Source of the DNA: CAVTWS01 sp963738445
GTDB lineage: Bacteria > Actinomycetota > Acidimicrobiia > Acidimicrobiales > SHLQ01
Assembly (NCBI GenBank): GCA_963738445.1
Contig: CAVTWS010000011.1
Span: 248,001-312,000 of the forward strand
DNA length: 64,000 nucleotides
Direction of reading: 5' to 3'
Part shown: positions 43,539-52,500 of the stretch, one piece after another
Layout: every line of letters begins with the position of its first letter
How positions within the stretch are numbered: position 1 is the stretch's first letter
The notes under the pieces: generated by a model
What the model saw: the letters and a program-made list of their open reading frames with translations, nothing else
The model's database searches: none
Told to the model about the DNA's origin: nothing
Made by a program: the position numbers and the translations under genes

Positions 43539-44699
43539 ATGACCGTCACGCTGGAACGCAACCTGCTGGGAGCCACCACGGCCGCCCACCAGAAGGTGGA
43601 GATCTACTCCGGTGTCGCCCGACTGTCCCGGACGGTGTGGGGGAGCGAGGTGCGCGTCGCCGGTTCGCAGCCGACCACCGCCGTCATGTTCTGCCACCCG
43701 ACCGCGAACTTCCTCGGTCACTACGCCCTGCCCGGCCTCGCCGAGCGCGGGTTCGGCGCCGTGGGCTTCACCACCCGCTACGTGGGCAACGACACGTCGT
43801 TGATCATGGAGAACTGCCTGCTCGACATCGGCGACATGGTGCACCACCTGTACGCACGCGGCTACGAGCGCGTCGTGCTGGTCGGCAACAGCGGCGGCGC
43901 CTCGATCGTGCCCTACTACCAGGCGCAAGCCCGGCACCCGACGGTCGCCACGCCACCCGGCGGAGGCCCGGATCTCACCATCGCCGGGCTGAGGCCGGTC
44001 GACGGACTGGTCATGTTCATGGCCCATCCGTCCCGGGCTCGCCTCAGCTCCGAGTGGCTCGATCCGGCGATCTTCGACGAGACCCGTCCCTTCGAGCGCG
44101 ACCCCGGGCTCGACATGCACAACCCCGAGAACGGCCCGCCGTTCGCCGACGAGTTCGTCGACCGGTACCGAGCCGCGCAGGTGGCCCGGAACCGTCGCAT
44201 CTCCGGGTGGGCGGAATCGCAACTCCGGGCGCTCCGGAGCGTGTCGCACGGGCCTGCGGGGCTCGAGGACATGGCGTTCGTCGTCCAGGGCACGGCGGCC
44301 GATCTGCGCTTCCTCGATGGTGCGATCGACCCGAGCGACCGTGAGGTCGGTGTGACCCTCTGGGGACCGCCGGCGGTGGCCAACTACCTCCCGGCCGGGA
44401 TCAGCCGCACCACCACGCTGCGAGCCTGGCTCAACCAATGGTCGCTCGACCACACCATGGCCGACTCGCTGCGTTGGCTCCCGGAGATCGACGTGCCGCT
44501 ATTCGTGGAGAGCGGCACCGCGGATCCGACGGTCCTGCCCCACATGGGTCGCCAGATGCACGAGGCGGCGACCTCGGCCCCGGTGCGCGACCTCGTCGAG
44601 ATCCGCGGCGCCAATCACTACTTCGAAGGTCAACCCGGCCTGTTGGTCGAGGCGCTCGACGCCATGGCGGCGTGGATCCGCGCCCACGTCGGCGCCTGA
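43539..44699 (+). CDS. Alpha/beta-hydrolase fold protein (Ser type)
   Basis: This 386-residue protein has an alpha/beta-hydrolase core. The nucleophile elbow is VVLVGNSGGASIVPYY (GxSxG), the acid LFVESGTADPTVLP and the His in EIRGANHYFEGQPGLL. A cap region of about 130 residues (APPGGGPDLTIAGLRPV to VVQGTAADLRFLDG) is inserted after the elbow. It probably hydrolyses an ester, lactone or thioester. ATG 43539 with GAGGGG upstream is far better than the frame start at 43449. An acyl-CoA ligase follows 14 bp downstream. Confidence 0.83.
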   Translation: MTVTLERNLLGATTAAHQKVEIYSGVARLSRTVWGSEVRVAGSQPTTAVMFCHPTANFLGHYALPGLAERGFGAVGFTTRYVGNDTSLIMENCLLDIGDMVHHLYARGYERVVLVGNSGGASIVPYYQAQARHPTVATPPGGGPDLTIAGLRPVDGLVMFMAHPSRARLSSEWLDPAIFDETRPFERDPGLDMHNPENGPPFADEFVDRYRAAQVARNRRISGWAESQLRALRSVSHGPAGLEDMAFVVQGTAADLRFLDGAIDPSDREVGVTLWGPPAVANYLPAGISRTTTLRAWLNQWSLDHTMADSLRWLPEIDVPLFVESGTADPTVLPHMGRQMHEAATSAPVRDLVEIRGANHYFEGQPGLLVEALDAMAAWIRAHVGA

Positions 44700-44713
44700 T
44701 CGGGATCTCGACC

Positions 44714-46249
44714 GTGCCTCCCGGCCCGACCGCGGTGCGCGGCCTGTTCGACACCCTGCCGGACCTCATGGACACCGCCGCCGAGCAGATCGGCGACCGC
44801 GAGGCCTGGGTCGACGGGGAGGAGCGGCTCTCCTTCGCCGGGTGGGTCGAGGCGGCGGACCGGGTGGCTGCGACGATGGCGGGGCTCGGTGTCCGTCACG
44901 GCGACGTCGTAGCCCTGTACCTGGCCAACAGCATCGACTACGCGGTGGGGTACACGGCCGCCGCCCGGCTGGGCGCGGTGACCACGGGGATCAACCCGCG
45001 GCTCGGACCGGTCGAGGTCGGCGCCATCATGCGGACGGCTCGCCCGGCGCTCGTCGTGCGCGACGACAAACTGGGGATGCCCGCCGTGGACCGCTCGATC
45101 CCGGTGCTCGAGCGCACGGAGCTCGCGGCGGTCGCGGCCGCACGCTCGGACTCGGGCGGACAGGGGTACCGGCGGCCGGGCCGACTGGACTCCTCTGATC
45201 CGGTCACGATCATCTGGACCAGCGGCACGACCGGAACCCCCAAGGGCGCCTGGTTCGATCACCGGAATCTCGCCGCGGCGGTCACCTCGGCCGGGGCGAT
45301 GACCGAGCCGTTCGATCGCCGCCTCGGTGCCGTGCCGATGAGCCACGCCGGCTTCATGGCCAAGCTGTGGGAGCAGTTCGCGATGGCCGTCACCATCGTG
45401 CTGATCCCGTCGCCGTTCGCGGCCGCGGAGATGTTCCGGGTGATGACCGACGAACGCATCACTGTCGGCGCCGGCGTGCCGACCCAGTGGGCCAAGGTGC
45501 TGGAGCTTCCCGGCGTCGACCGGGCCGACTGGTCGGCGTTGCGGGTGTGCCTGGTCGCCACGGCGCCGGCCCCGCCCGAGCTCGTCGAGCGCATGCGGAC
45601 GGCCTTCCGGTGTCCGGTCGTCGTTCGGTATGCGATGACGGAGTCGCCCTCGATCACCGGGACCGACCCGACCGATCCACCGCAGGTGCAGTACCGCACG
45701 GTCGGTCGGGCCCAGGCGGGCGTCGAGCTGGCCGTCGTCGACGCCGACAGGCACGCCGTGCGAGCGGGCGATGTCGGAAGAGTGCGTGTCCGGGGCGCCT
45801 GCGTGATGCGGGGCTATTGGGGCGATCCCGACCGAACGGCCGAGGTGCTCGACGGCGACGGCTGGTTGACGTCGACCGACCTCGGGCGGCTCGACGCCGA
45901 TGGCAACCTCGAGCTCGTGGGTCGGGTGGGCGACATGTACATCCGCGGTGGCTACAACGTGTACCCGACCGAGGTGGCGTTCGAGCTCGCCGAACACCCG
46001 GCGGTCGCGCAGGTGGCCGTGGTGGGAACCCCGGCGCCGGCCATCGGTGAGATCGGTGTCGCCTTCGTGGTCCCGGTCGACGCCGACGAACCGCCGACCC
46101 TCGACGAGCTCCGCACCTGGGTGACCGCTCGCCTGGCGGACTACAAGGCGCCGGATCGGCTCGTCATCACCGACGCCCTCCCCCTGACGCCGGGCCTGAA
46201 GATCGACACCGCCGAGCTCCGCCGCCTCGCCCGGGGAAGCAACGGCTGA
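44714..46249 (+). CDS. AMP-forming acyl-CoA synthetase/ligase
   Basis: This 511-residue member of the ANL superfamily has the phosphate loop TIIWTSGTTGTPKGAWF near residue 170 and the A5-like motif VVRYAMTESPSITGTD. STDLGRLDADGNLELVGRVGDMYIRGGYNVYP is the A7-A8 hinge. A C-terminal subdomain ends DALPLTPGLKIDTAELRR; the catalytic Lys is probably in this PGLKID segment. It activates a carboxylic acid to its CoA thioester. GTG 44714 is the chosen start; ATG 44768 is possible. It shares a transcript with the hydrolase upstream. Confidence 0.92.
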   Translation: MPPGPTAVRGLFDTLPDLMDTAAEQIGDREAWVDGEERLSFAGWVEAADRVAATMAGLGVRHGDVVALYLANSIDYAVGYTAAARLGAVTTGINPRLGPVEVGAIMRTARPALVVRDDKLGMPAVDRSIPVLERTELAAVAAARSDSGGQGYRRPGRLDSSDPVTIIWTSGTTGTPKGAWFDHRNLAAAVTSAGAMTEPFDRRLGAVPMSHAGFMAKLWEQFAMAVTIVLIPSPFAAAEMFRVMTDERITVGAGVPTQWAKVLELPGVDRADWSALRVCLVATAPAPPELVERMRTAFRCPVVVRYAMTESPSITGTDPTDPPQVQYRTVGRAQAGVELAVVDADRHAVRAGDVGRVRVRGACVMRGYWGDPDRTAEVLDGDGWLTSTDLGRLDADGNLELVGRVGDMYIRGGYNVYPTEVAFELAEHPAVAQVAVVGTPAPAIGEIGVAFVVPVDADEPPTLDELRTWVTARLADYKAPDRLVITDALPLTPGLKIDTAELRRLARGSNG

Positions 46250-46337
46250 ACCAGCCTAAAATGCTAACCTATTTTCTCGGTTGGGCTCGGCGACGACCAC
46301 GTCGCGAGGGGTCCCGTTCGAGAAGGTGAAACGCGCG

Positions 46338-47147
46338 ATGGCGAACAGTTCGACGACGGAGACCGACGGCGAGTCCTTCCGCGAGATCCACTTCGCGGTC
46401 GGCGACGATCACGTGGCGACCATCACCTTGAACCGGCCCGACAAGTTCAACTCGTTCACGGAGGTGATGGCGGGCGAGATGATCCGGGCCTGGTCCATCT
46501 GCCGCGACACCGACGACATCCATGCCGTCGTCCTCCGGGCCGAAGGCGAGCGGGCGTTCTGCACCGGCATCGACATCCAGCAGGGGGTGTGGTGGTACCA
46601 CCTCAACATCTGGAACCAGTTCGACCCCGGTGCCCTGTTGAGCCCCAAGGCGCACAAGTGCTGGAAACCGGTGGTCGTCGCCGTGCACGGGATGTGTGCC
46701 GGGGGAGGCCAGTACTTCGTCAACGAGGCCGACATCGTGATCTGCTCCGACGACGCCGTGTTCTTCGATCCGCACGCCAATGGCGGCGTGGTGTCGGCGC
46801 TCGAGCCCATCGGCATGCTCCAGCGCGGGGTGCCTCTCGGCGATGTCCTCCGATGGGCGCTGATGGGCAGCGAGGAACGCATCTCGGCCGAGACCGCCAT
46901 GCGACTCGGCCTGGTCACCGAGATCGTCCCGCGCGCCGAGCTCTGGGACCGGGCCCACCAGCTGGCGGCCGAGATCGCCACGCGCCGGCCCGACGCCATC
47001 CAGGGCACGATCCGAGCCATCTGGGAGTCGCTCGACATGACCCGCACCGCGGCGATCACCCAGGGGCTGCTCTACACCCACATCGGCAACCCGCCGCCCG
47101 GAACCCGGCCCGAGCGGCTACCGAACCGCACGCCCCGGGTGCGATGA
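46338..47147 (+). CDS. Crotonase-family protein
   Basis: This 269-residue protein has the crotonase layout ATITLNRPDKFNSFTEVMAGEMIRAW, AEGERAFCTGIDIQQG and VHGMCAGGGQYFVNEADIVICSDDAVFFDPHANGGV. Both hydratase Glu are replaced (Gln in GGGQ and His in DPHANGG), so the reaction is not a simple hydration. ATG 46338 is preferred over a TTG at 46281. The stop overlaps the next acyl-CoA ligase start in an ATGA. An A/T-rich ACCTATTTT box lies about 70 bp upstream. Confidence 0.86.
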   Translation: MANSSTTETDGESFREIHFAVGDDHVATITLNRPDKFNSFTEVMAGEMIRAWSICRDTDDIHAVVLRAEGERAFCTGIDIQQGVWWYHLNIWNQFDPGALLSPKAHKCWKPVVVAVHGMCAGGGQYFVNEADIVICSDDAVFFDPHANGGVVSALEPIGMLQRGVPLGDVLRWALMGSEERISAETAMRLGLVTEIVPRAELWDRAHQLAAEIATRRPDAIQGTIRAIWESLDMTRTAAITQGLLYTHIGNPPPGTRPERLPNRTPRVR

Positions 47148-48703
47148 ACCTGCCCGTCATGAACCATCCCTGGGATCGCCGGCTCGGTGTGTGGCACATC
47201 GCCGAGGACCACCCCGATCAGCTGGCCATCGTGGAATCACCGGACGGTACCTTCACCTATCGAGACCTCGTGGAGCGGGCGCATCGGCTGGTCCATCTCC
47301 TGCGCTCGCGCGGGGTCGGCCCGGGCGACGTGGTCGCGGCGCTGGTACCGAACGGTGTCGACATCGTCACGGTCAACCTGGCCAGCCTGGAGGGCGGGTT
47401 CTGGTTCCTTCCCCTGAACACCTTCCTCACCGCCGCCGAGCTATCGACGATCATCGATCACTCCGGGACCCGGGCGATCATCGCCCACGAGCGGTTGGCG
47501 GCCGCTCTCGATGGTTGCCGGGGCCCGGTCGTGTTCGGGGTCGGCGACATCGCGGGCGCCGAGTCCCTGGCGGAGGGCCTGGCCGGTCAGCCGGGCACGG
47601 CACCCACGGACCGTCGACCCGGATCGCTGTTCACGTACACATCGGGGACGACGGGGCAACCGAAAGGCATCAAGCGTCCCGTGCCGGACGGCGACCCGGA
47701 CGATGTCGCGCAGGACGCCGCCGTGTTCGGACGGGCGTTCGACTTCCGTCCGTTTGCCGGTGCTCACCTGGTGTCCACGGCGATGTACCACGGAGGCAGC
47801 CTGAGCTACTGGATGGGTGCGCTCCATGTCGGGCATCCACTGGCGATCATGGACCGGTTCGATCCCGAACAGGCGCTGGCGATGATCGAACGGCACCGGG
47901 TCGTCTCGGCCTACATGGTGCCCACGCAGTTCCACCGCATGATGCGTCTGCCCGAGGCGGTGCGGGCCCGCTACGACGTCACCAGCCTGCACTCGGTCGT
48001 GCATTCGGCCGCCCCCTGCCCCCGGCTCCTGAAGGAGCAGATGATGGCCTGGTGGGGTCCAGTCGTGTGGGAGACGTACGGCGGGATGGAGGGAGCGGCC
48101 ACGATCGCCAAGCCGCATCGTTGGCTCGAACGACCGGGCACGGTCGGGCGGGCCGTGAGGGGGGTGCACATCACGATCCGCGACGAGCACGGGAACCCCC
48201 TGCCTCCGGGCGAGATCGGCACGATCTACTACCGCACCGACGCGCCGTCGTTCGACTACGTGGGCGACGCCGACTCGACGGCGTCGGTCCGGATCGACGA
48301 CCAGTTCACCATCGGCGACATGGGGTTCCTCGACGACGACGGCTACCTGTTCATACGCGACCGAGCCAAGGACATGATCATCACCGGCGGGGTCAACGTG
48401 TACCCCCAGGAGGTCGAGGCCGTGCTCCTGGAGCACCCGGCGGTGGCCGATGTCGGCGTGATCGGGATTCCCGATCCGGAGTGGGGCGAGTCGGTGCTCG
48501 CGGTCGTCGAGCCGGTGGATGGTGCTCTGGTCGATGATGCCCTGGCCGCGGAGCTGATCGGCTGGTGCCGCGATCGGCTGGCCAGCTACAAGTGCCCCCG
48601 GACCGTCGAGTTCCGGGGCGGGCTGCCCCGCACCGATGCGGGGAAGCTGTACAAGCGTCGCCTCCGAGACGAGTACTGGCAGGATTCCGGCCGCGCGTTG
48701 TGA
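47144..48703 (+). CDS. AMP-forming acyl-CoA synthetase/ligase (second)
   Basis: This 519-residue ANL-superfamily enzyme has the phosphate loop LFTYTSGTTGQPKGIKRP near residue 165 and VWETYGGMEGAATI. GDMGFLDDDGYLFIRDRAKDMIITGGVNVYPQEVE is the hinge and FRGGLPRTDAGKLYKRRLRDEYW carries the catalytic Lys near the end. It resembles FadD-type ligases of steroid/fatty acid clusters. It is only distantly similar to the ligase at 44714, so the two probably act on different acids. It is translationally coupled to the crotonase upstream and converges on the acyl-CoA dehydrogenase at 48785. Confidence 0.93.
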   Translation: MNLPVMNHPWDRRLGVWHIAEDHPDQLAIVESPDGTFTYRDLVERAHRLVHLLRSRGVGPGDVVAALVPNGVDIVTVNLASLEGGFWFLPLNTFLTAAELSTIIDHSGTRAIIAHERLAAALDGCRGPVVFGVGDIAGAESLAEGLAGQPGTAPTDRRPGSLFTYTSGTTGQPKGIKRPVPDGDPDDVAQDAAVFGRAFDFRPFAGAHLVSTAMYHGGSLSYWMGALHVGHPLAIMDRFDPEQALAMIERHRVVSAYMVPTQFHRMMRLPEAVRARYDVTSLHSVVHSAAPCPRLLKEQMMAWWGPVVWETYGGMEGAATIAKPHRWLERPGTVGRAVRGVHITIRDEHGNPLPPGEIGTIYYRTDAPSFDYVGDADSTASVRIDDQFTIGDMGFLDDDGYLFIRDRAKDMIITGGVNVYPQEVEAVLLEHPAVADVGVIGIPDPEWGESVLAVVEPVDGALVDDALAAELIGWCRDRLASYKCPRTVEFRGGLPRTDAGKLYKRRLRDEYWQDSGRAL

Positions 48704-48784
48704 GCGTGGGCGGCGACGAACCCCCGGCGCAGCATGACGTGGGGCGACCGGTGGGGGACCTGGCGGTGACCTGGAGATGAACCC

Positions 48785-49772
48785 TCAGGGATCGCGGGGC
48801 AGGCCGAGCACCCGCTCGGCGACGGTGTTGCGCTGGATCTCCGAGGTGCCGGTGCCGATGGTCGAGGCGCGGGTGCGGAGGAATCCCCACACCCATCGAC
48901 CGCGCTGCACCGCGTGAGGGTCGCGCCGGTCGAGCATCCCGGCGGCGCCGATGATGTCGAGGGCGAGCACGTGCAGGCGTTGTTCGAACTCGGCGGCCAG
49001 GATCCGGCTGGCCGATGACGCCGGGCCCGGTTCGCCCTTGGCCAGGATGTCCTGGATCGAGCGCGCGCCGGCCCGCTCGTGACCGAGGCTGGTGCGGGCG
49101 ATGGGCCAGCCCCCGCCCTCCTCGCCGATGCGGTTCGCGACGGGCGCCTCGACGTCGGTGAACGTGATCGAGCAGAAGTCGGCGCCACCGGTGAGATCGC
49201 GGATGGGCCGGATCTCGATCCCCGGAGAACCGGGCGTCCACGAGCAGGTAGGAGATGCCCTTGTCCCGCTCGCCGGGGCCGGTGCGGACCAGGCAGAACA
49301 ACACGTCGGCGACGTCGGCGACGCTGCTCCAGACCTTCTCCCCATTGACCACGTAGACCTGGCCTCGACGTACTGCGGTGGTCCGGAGCGACGGAAGGTC
49401 CGAGCCGGCATCGGGCTCGGAATAGCCCTGGGCCCAGACTTCGTCGGCTCGCAGCATCGGCGGCAGCCACCGGGCCCGTTGCGTGTCGTCGCCGTATCGG
49501 ATGATGGTGGGGCCGGCGATCCCGACCCCTGTACCGGGCGGACCGGGCACGTGCGCCCGCCCCATCTCCTCCGCGCACACGACCTGCAGGGCGAACGGCA
49601 GGTCCATGCCTCCGTACTCGGTCGGCCAGCTCGGTCCGGCGTAGCCGTGGTCGACCAACGTGGCCGACCACGCCTTCTGCCAGACCGTGGTCTCCGCTCG
49701 GCCCTTGGGCCGCCGGCCCGGGTGGTGGTCGGTCAGGAAGCCGCGGAGCTGGTGGCGGAACTCGTCGGTCAC
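48785..49772 (-). pseudogene. Acyl-CoA dehydrogenase with one frameshift
   Basis: From GTG 49772 (VTDEFRHQLRGFL) the frame encodes WPTEYGGMDLPFALQVVCAEEM, QGYSEPDAGSDLPSLRTTAV and VNGEKVWSSVADVADV. At a GGGG run near 49220-49223 the frame changes. The next frame has IEIRPIRDLTGGADFCSITFTDVEAPVANRIGEEGGGW to GTGTSEIQRNTVAERVLGLPRDP and stops at 48785. Restored, it is a normal-looking acyl-CoA dehydrogenase of about 328 residues, short at the N-terminus. GTG 49772 overlaps the MaoC stop in a GTGA. Confidence 0.82.
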
Positions 49773-51130
49773 GACCCGCGGGCCGCGCCGAGGTGGTCGC
49801 GGCCGGCCGCGCTCAGATGGTCGCGGCCGGCCACGCGAAGTTGGTTGTGGCGGGCGAACATCTGGGACGCCTTGCGCTCCAGATCGATGGGCACGGCCGG
49901 CAGCGGCGGGAGTCCGGCCTGGCGGGAGGGCAGCGACACGGTGGCGGTGGCGTACGCCGTCTCGACATCGCGCTGGCTCAGCATCGACAGCTTGAGGTCG
50001 ACCAGGTACCGGCCACCCTCCTCGCGCTTGCCCGTGACCTCGCCGGAGAGGAACTGCGTGTCGCCCATGTAGTTGAACTTGCGGATGGAGTCCTCGAGCC
50101 GCTCGATGAAGGCGTCGTCGCCGGCCCAATCCGAGACGTGGTGGTAGAACCAGCACTGGCGGAGCACCCCGTAGTCGTAGGCCATGGGATTGCCGATGGC
50201 CTTGGCCCAGTCGGAGTCCCAGTGGAGCCGCTGGGCGACATCGTGCACGCCGTTGGCGTTCTTGATGTAGAAGGGCGCGATCCGGCGCCGGTTCTTGAAG
50301 CCCAGGCGCGAGGCCCGCAGCCCGTACGGGACGAACCCGTAGCCGCCGGCGTGGAACGCGATCATCTCGGTCACGGTCAACGGGCCCTTGACCATCGGCA
50401 GCAAGGTGTCGCCGACCTGGACGTCCTCCCAGTAGCGAGGTTCGGCGCCTCGGGGCTGCTCCTGCTCGTAGATCGCATCGATCCGCTCGTAGTCGGCGTC
50501 GGTGTAGGTGGCGGGTTCGATGTCGGCGTACTTGCCCCGCTCGCGGGCGGTCTTGCGTTCCGTGAGCACCCGGAGGATCCGGTAGACGCCGACGACTTCG
50601 CCGCGCTGGTTGATGGCGACATCGCGCCGGACCTGGATCACCGAGCGGCCGGCGAACTCCGACTGCTTGACGTCGAGGCTCTCCTCGCCGTCGAAGGAGT
50701 AGATGCGGTCACCCGGATAGATGGGCCGGTACCACTCCCAGTTCCCGCCGGACACGAAGACGTGCACACCACGAAACAGGCTGCGGGTCTGCTTCTTGAC
50801 CTCGGCCGGCATCGGGTCGCCGAGCATCGGGGTCTTGATGTGGCCGGCCATCGTGCCGTGGGCGATCTGGCTGCCCCAGCGGGTGGCCGGGCCGTAGTCC
50901 TCGTCGATGAACAAGGGGTTGTCGTCGCCGGCGCCCATGGCCCAGTTGCGAATGGCGTCGGGGGAGGCCACCGAGTTGAGCTCCCGATGCCGGGAGGCGG
51001 TGTCGACGCCGATCAGGAGTCGGGCCCGTTCGATGTCCTCGTCGGTCAACTGGTAGGCGATCGCCCGCTCGAACTCCTTCTCGAGCTCGGGGTCGACCTG
51101 CAGCGACTCTGGTGTGGCGTCGGCACTCAC
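49769..51130 (-). CDS. MaoC-like double-hotdog acyl dehydratase
   Basis: This 453-residue protein has two MaoC hotdog domains. The first has PDAIRNWAMGAGDDNPLFIDEDYGPATRWGSQIAHGTMAGH, the hydratase-2-like motif. The second has LTVTEMIAFHAGGYGFVPYG and NYMGDTQFLSGEVTGKREEGGRYLVDLKLSML. Such proteins hydrate enoyl-CoAs in steroid-type beta-oxidation. GTG 51130 is preceded by AAGGGGA. The C-terminus carries a short duplicated GRDHLSAAGRDHLGAA tail from a DNA repeat at 49795-49833. It is coupled to the acyl-CoA dehydrogenase downstream and divergent from another at 51230. Confidence 0.88.
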   Translation of the reverse strand: MSADATPESLQVDPELEKEFERAIAYQLTDEDIERARLLIGVDTASRHRELNSVASPDAIRNWAMGAGDDNPLFIDEDYGPATRWGSQIAHGTMAGHIKTPMLGDPMPAEVKKQTRSLFRGVHVFVSGGNWEWYRPIYPGDRIYSFDGEESLDVKQSEFAGRSVIQVRRDVAINQRGEVVGVYRILRVLTERKTARERGKYADIEPATYTDADYERIDAIYEQEQPRGAEPRYWEDVQVGDTLLPMVKGPLTVTEMIAFHAGGYGFVPYGLRASRLGFKNRRRIAPFYIKNANGVHDVAQRLHWDSDWAKAIGNPMAYDYGVLRQCWFYHHVSDWAGDDAFIERLEDSIRKFNYMGDTQFLSGEVTGKREEGGRYLVDLKLSMLSQRDVETAYATATVSLPSRQAGLPPLPAVPIDLERKASQMFARHNQLRVAGRDHLSAAGRDHLGAARGS

Positions 51131-51229
51131 CGGTCCCCTTCCCGGATGGCGGACTCGCCCCCATCCCCGAAAATGTTGACCTATATTAGCGTGCGCTCCG
51201 GTGCGTATCCGCCGGGCGGGGAGGTGGGC
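51131..51229. promoter_or_regulatory. Divergent promoter region of MaoC and acyl-CoA dehydrogenase
   Basis: A 99-bp gap holds the A/T-rich segment TTGACCTATATTAGCG (51176-51191), rare in this GC-rich window. TTGAC followed by TATATT resembles promoter boxes but the spacing is too short for a standard -35/-10 pair, so it may be an operator overlapping a -10. A related ACCTATTTT occurs at 46267. Confidence 0.45.
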
Positions 51230-52423
51230 GTGTCCGGCGAGACCGACAGCGACGACGACAGCGAGTTCCGGGCCGCGCTCCAGGCGTGGCTCGCCGATCG
51301 TTACCCCCTCCGTGATCCGGACCGGGACGACGATCGCGTCGACATCATCTCCCGCACCCCGGACGGCCACGCCGCGCTCGTTGAGCAGGCCCGGAACCTT
51401 CAGCGAGCCCTCGCCGACGCGGGGTTCGCCGCCCTCTCGTTGCCCGCTGACTACGGCGGGCAGGGGTTGACCCGCGGCCACGACGCCGTGGTCGAGTCCG
51501 AGTTGGCCCGTTTCGACACGCCGTCACTGAGACCCCTCTCGATCGGGTTGGCTCTGGCCCTGCCGACGATCCGGCACGCCGGCACCGAGGCGCAACGGCG
51601 ACGGTTCCTCCCGCCGCTCGTGCGCGGCGACGAGCTGTGGTGCCAGATGTTCAGCGAGCCCGATGCCGGATCCGACCTCGTGTCGTTGCGATGCCGCGGG
51701 GTAGACCATGGGGACCACTGGGTGGTGACGGGCCAGAAGGTGTGGTCCTCCTATGCCGCCGATGCGCAGTACGGCCTGCTGCTCGTGCGCTCCGATCCGG
51801 ATGCCGCGAGACCACACGCCGGCATCACGATGCTGCTGCTCGACATGTCGCTCCCCGGGGTGTCGGTCCGACCGCTGGTCGACATCGCCGGCGGTCACCA
51901 CTTCAACGAGGTGTTCCTCGAGGACGTCGTCGTGGCCGCCGACATGGTGGTCGGCGGGATCCACGATGGCTGGCGGGTCGCCAACGGCACGCTCGGTGGC
52001 GAGCGATCGAGCTATCGCGGCGGCTCGGGGGGAGGGCGACGCCGGCGCCAGGTCGTGGAGGCGGCGAGCAGGTGGGACCGCCGAGCCGACCCGCAGGTCC
52101 GGCAGCGGTTGGCGTCGGTGATCGCCGACGAGTGCATCCTCGAATGGTTGGGCGCCCGGCTGGAGCTCGGGGCCGTCGCGGGCGGGAACCCGGCCTCGGG
52201 TTCGCTCATGAAGTTGGCGGCGGGCAATCTGGAGCAGAAGGCGGCGGAGCTGCTCAACGATCTGCACGGGATCGCCGCAGTGGCCTGGACCGCCGACGAT
52301 CGTGACGGCGACATCCCGGCCCACTTCCTCGCCTCGTCGCGCCAGGCCACGGTGGCCGGCGGGACGCACGAGATCCAGCGGAACTTGCTCGGTGAGCGGG
52401 TCCTCGGCCTACCCCGTGGCTGA
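51230..52423 (+). CDS. Acyl-CoA dehydrogenase
   Basis: This 397-residue FAD enzyme has FAALSLPADYGGQGLTRGHDAVVE and CQMFSEPDAGSDLVSLRCRG. VTGQKVWSSYAADAQYG, FNEVFLEDVVV and the tail ATVAGGTHEIQRNLLGERVLGLPRG follow, all in standard order. A low-complexity Gly/Arg stretch (RGGSGGGRRRRQ) interrupts the start of the C-terminal helical domain. GTG 51230 follows GGGAGGTGG; a GTG at 51191 is possible. It probably oxidises the same acyl-CoA series that the divergent MaoC protein hydrates. Confidence 0.9.
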   Translation: MSGETDSDDDSEFRAALQAWLADRYPLRDPDRDDDRVDIISRTPDGHAALVEQARNLQRALADAGFAALSLPADYGGQGLTRGHDAVVESELARFDTPSLRPLSIGLALALPTIRHAGTEAQRRRFLPPLVRGDELWCQMFSEPDAGSDLVSLRCRGVDHGDHWVVTGQKVWSSYAADAQYGLLLVRSDPDAARPHAGITMLLLDMSLPGVSVRPLVDIAGGHHFNEVFLEDVVVAADMVVGGIHDGWRVANGTLGGERSSYRGGSGGGRRRRQVVEAASRWDRRADPQVRQRLASVIADECILEWLGARLELGAVAGGNPASGSLMKLAAGNLEQKAAELLNDLHGIAAVAWTADDRDGDIPAHFLASSRQATVAGGTHEIQRNLLGERVLGLPRG

Positions 52424-52426
52424 TCG

Positions 52427-52497
52427 CCCCCAACCCGAACTGCGCGCGCTGGCCGACCGGGCAGGTTGCCTGGCGCCGCGCAGTTGGCGGGTTGGGG
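52427..52497. terminator. Long hairpin between convergent genes
   Basis: CCCCAACCCGAACTGCGCG (52427 on) pairs with CGCGCAGTTGGCGGGTTGGGG (52477-52497) with one small bulge; the about 30-nt middle has its own short pairing. It fills the gap between convergent acyl-CoA dehydrogenase and phosphotransferase genes, suggesting bidirectional termination. Confidence 0.7.
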
Positions 52498-52500
52498 AGG

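Noticed and set aside
49793..51229. Long in-frame extension of the acyl-CoA dehydrogenase upstream to 49793
   Set aside because: It is antisense to the MaoC gene; the enzyme's own N-terminus begins after GTG 51230 with a ribosome site.
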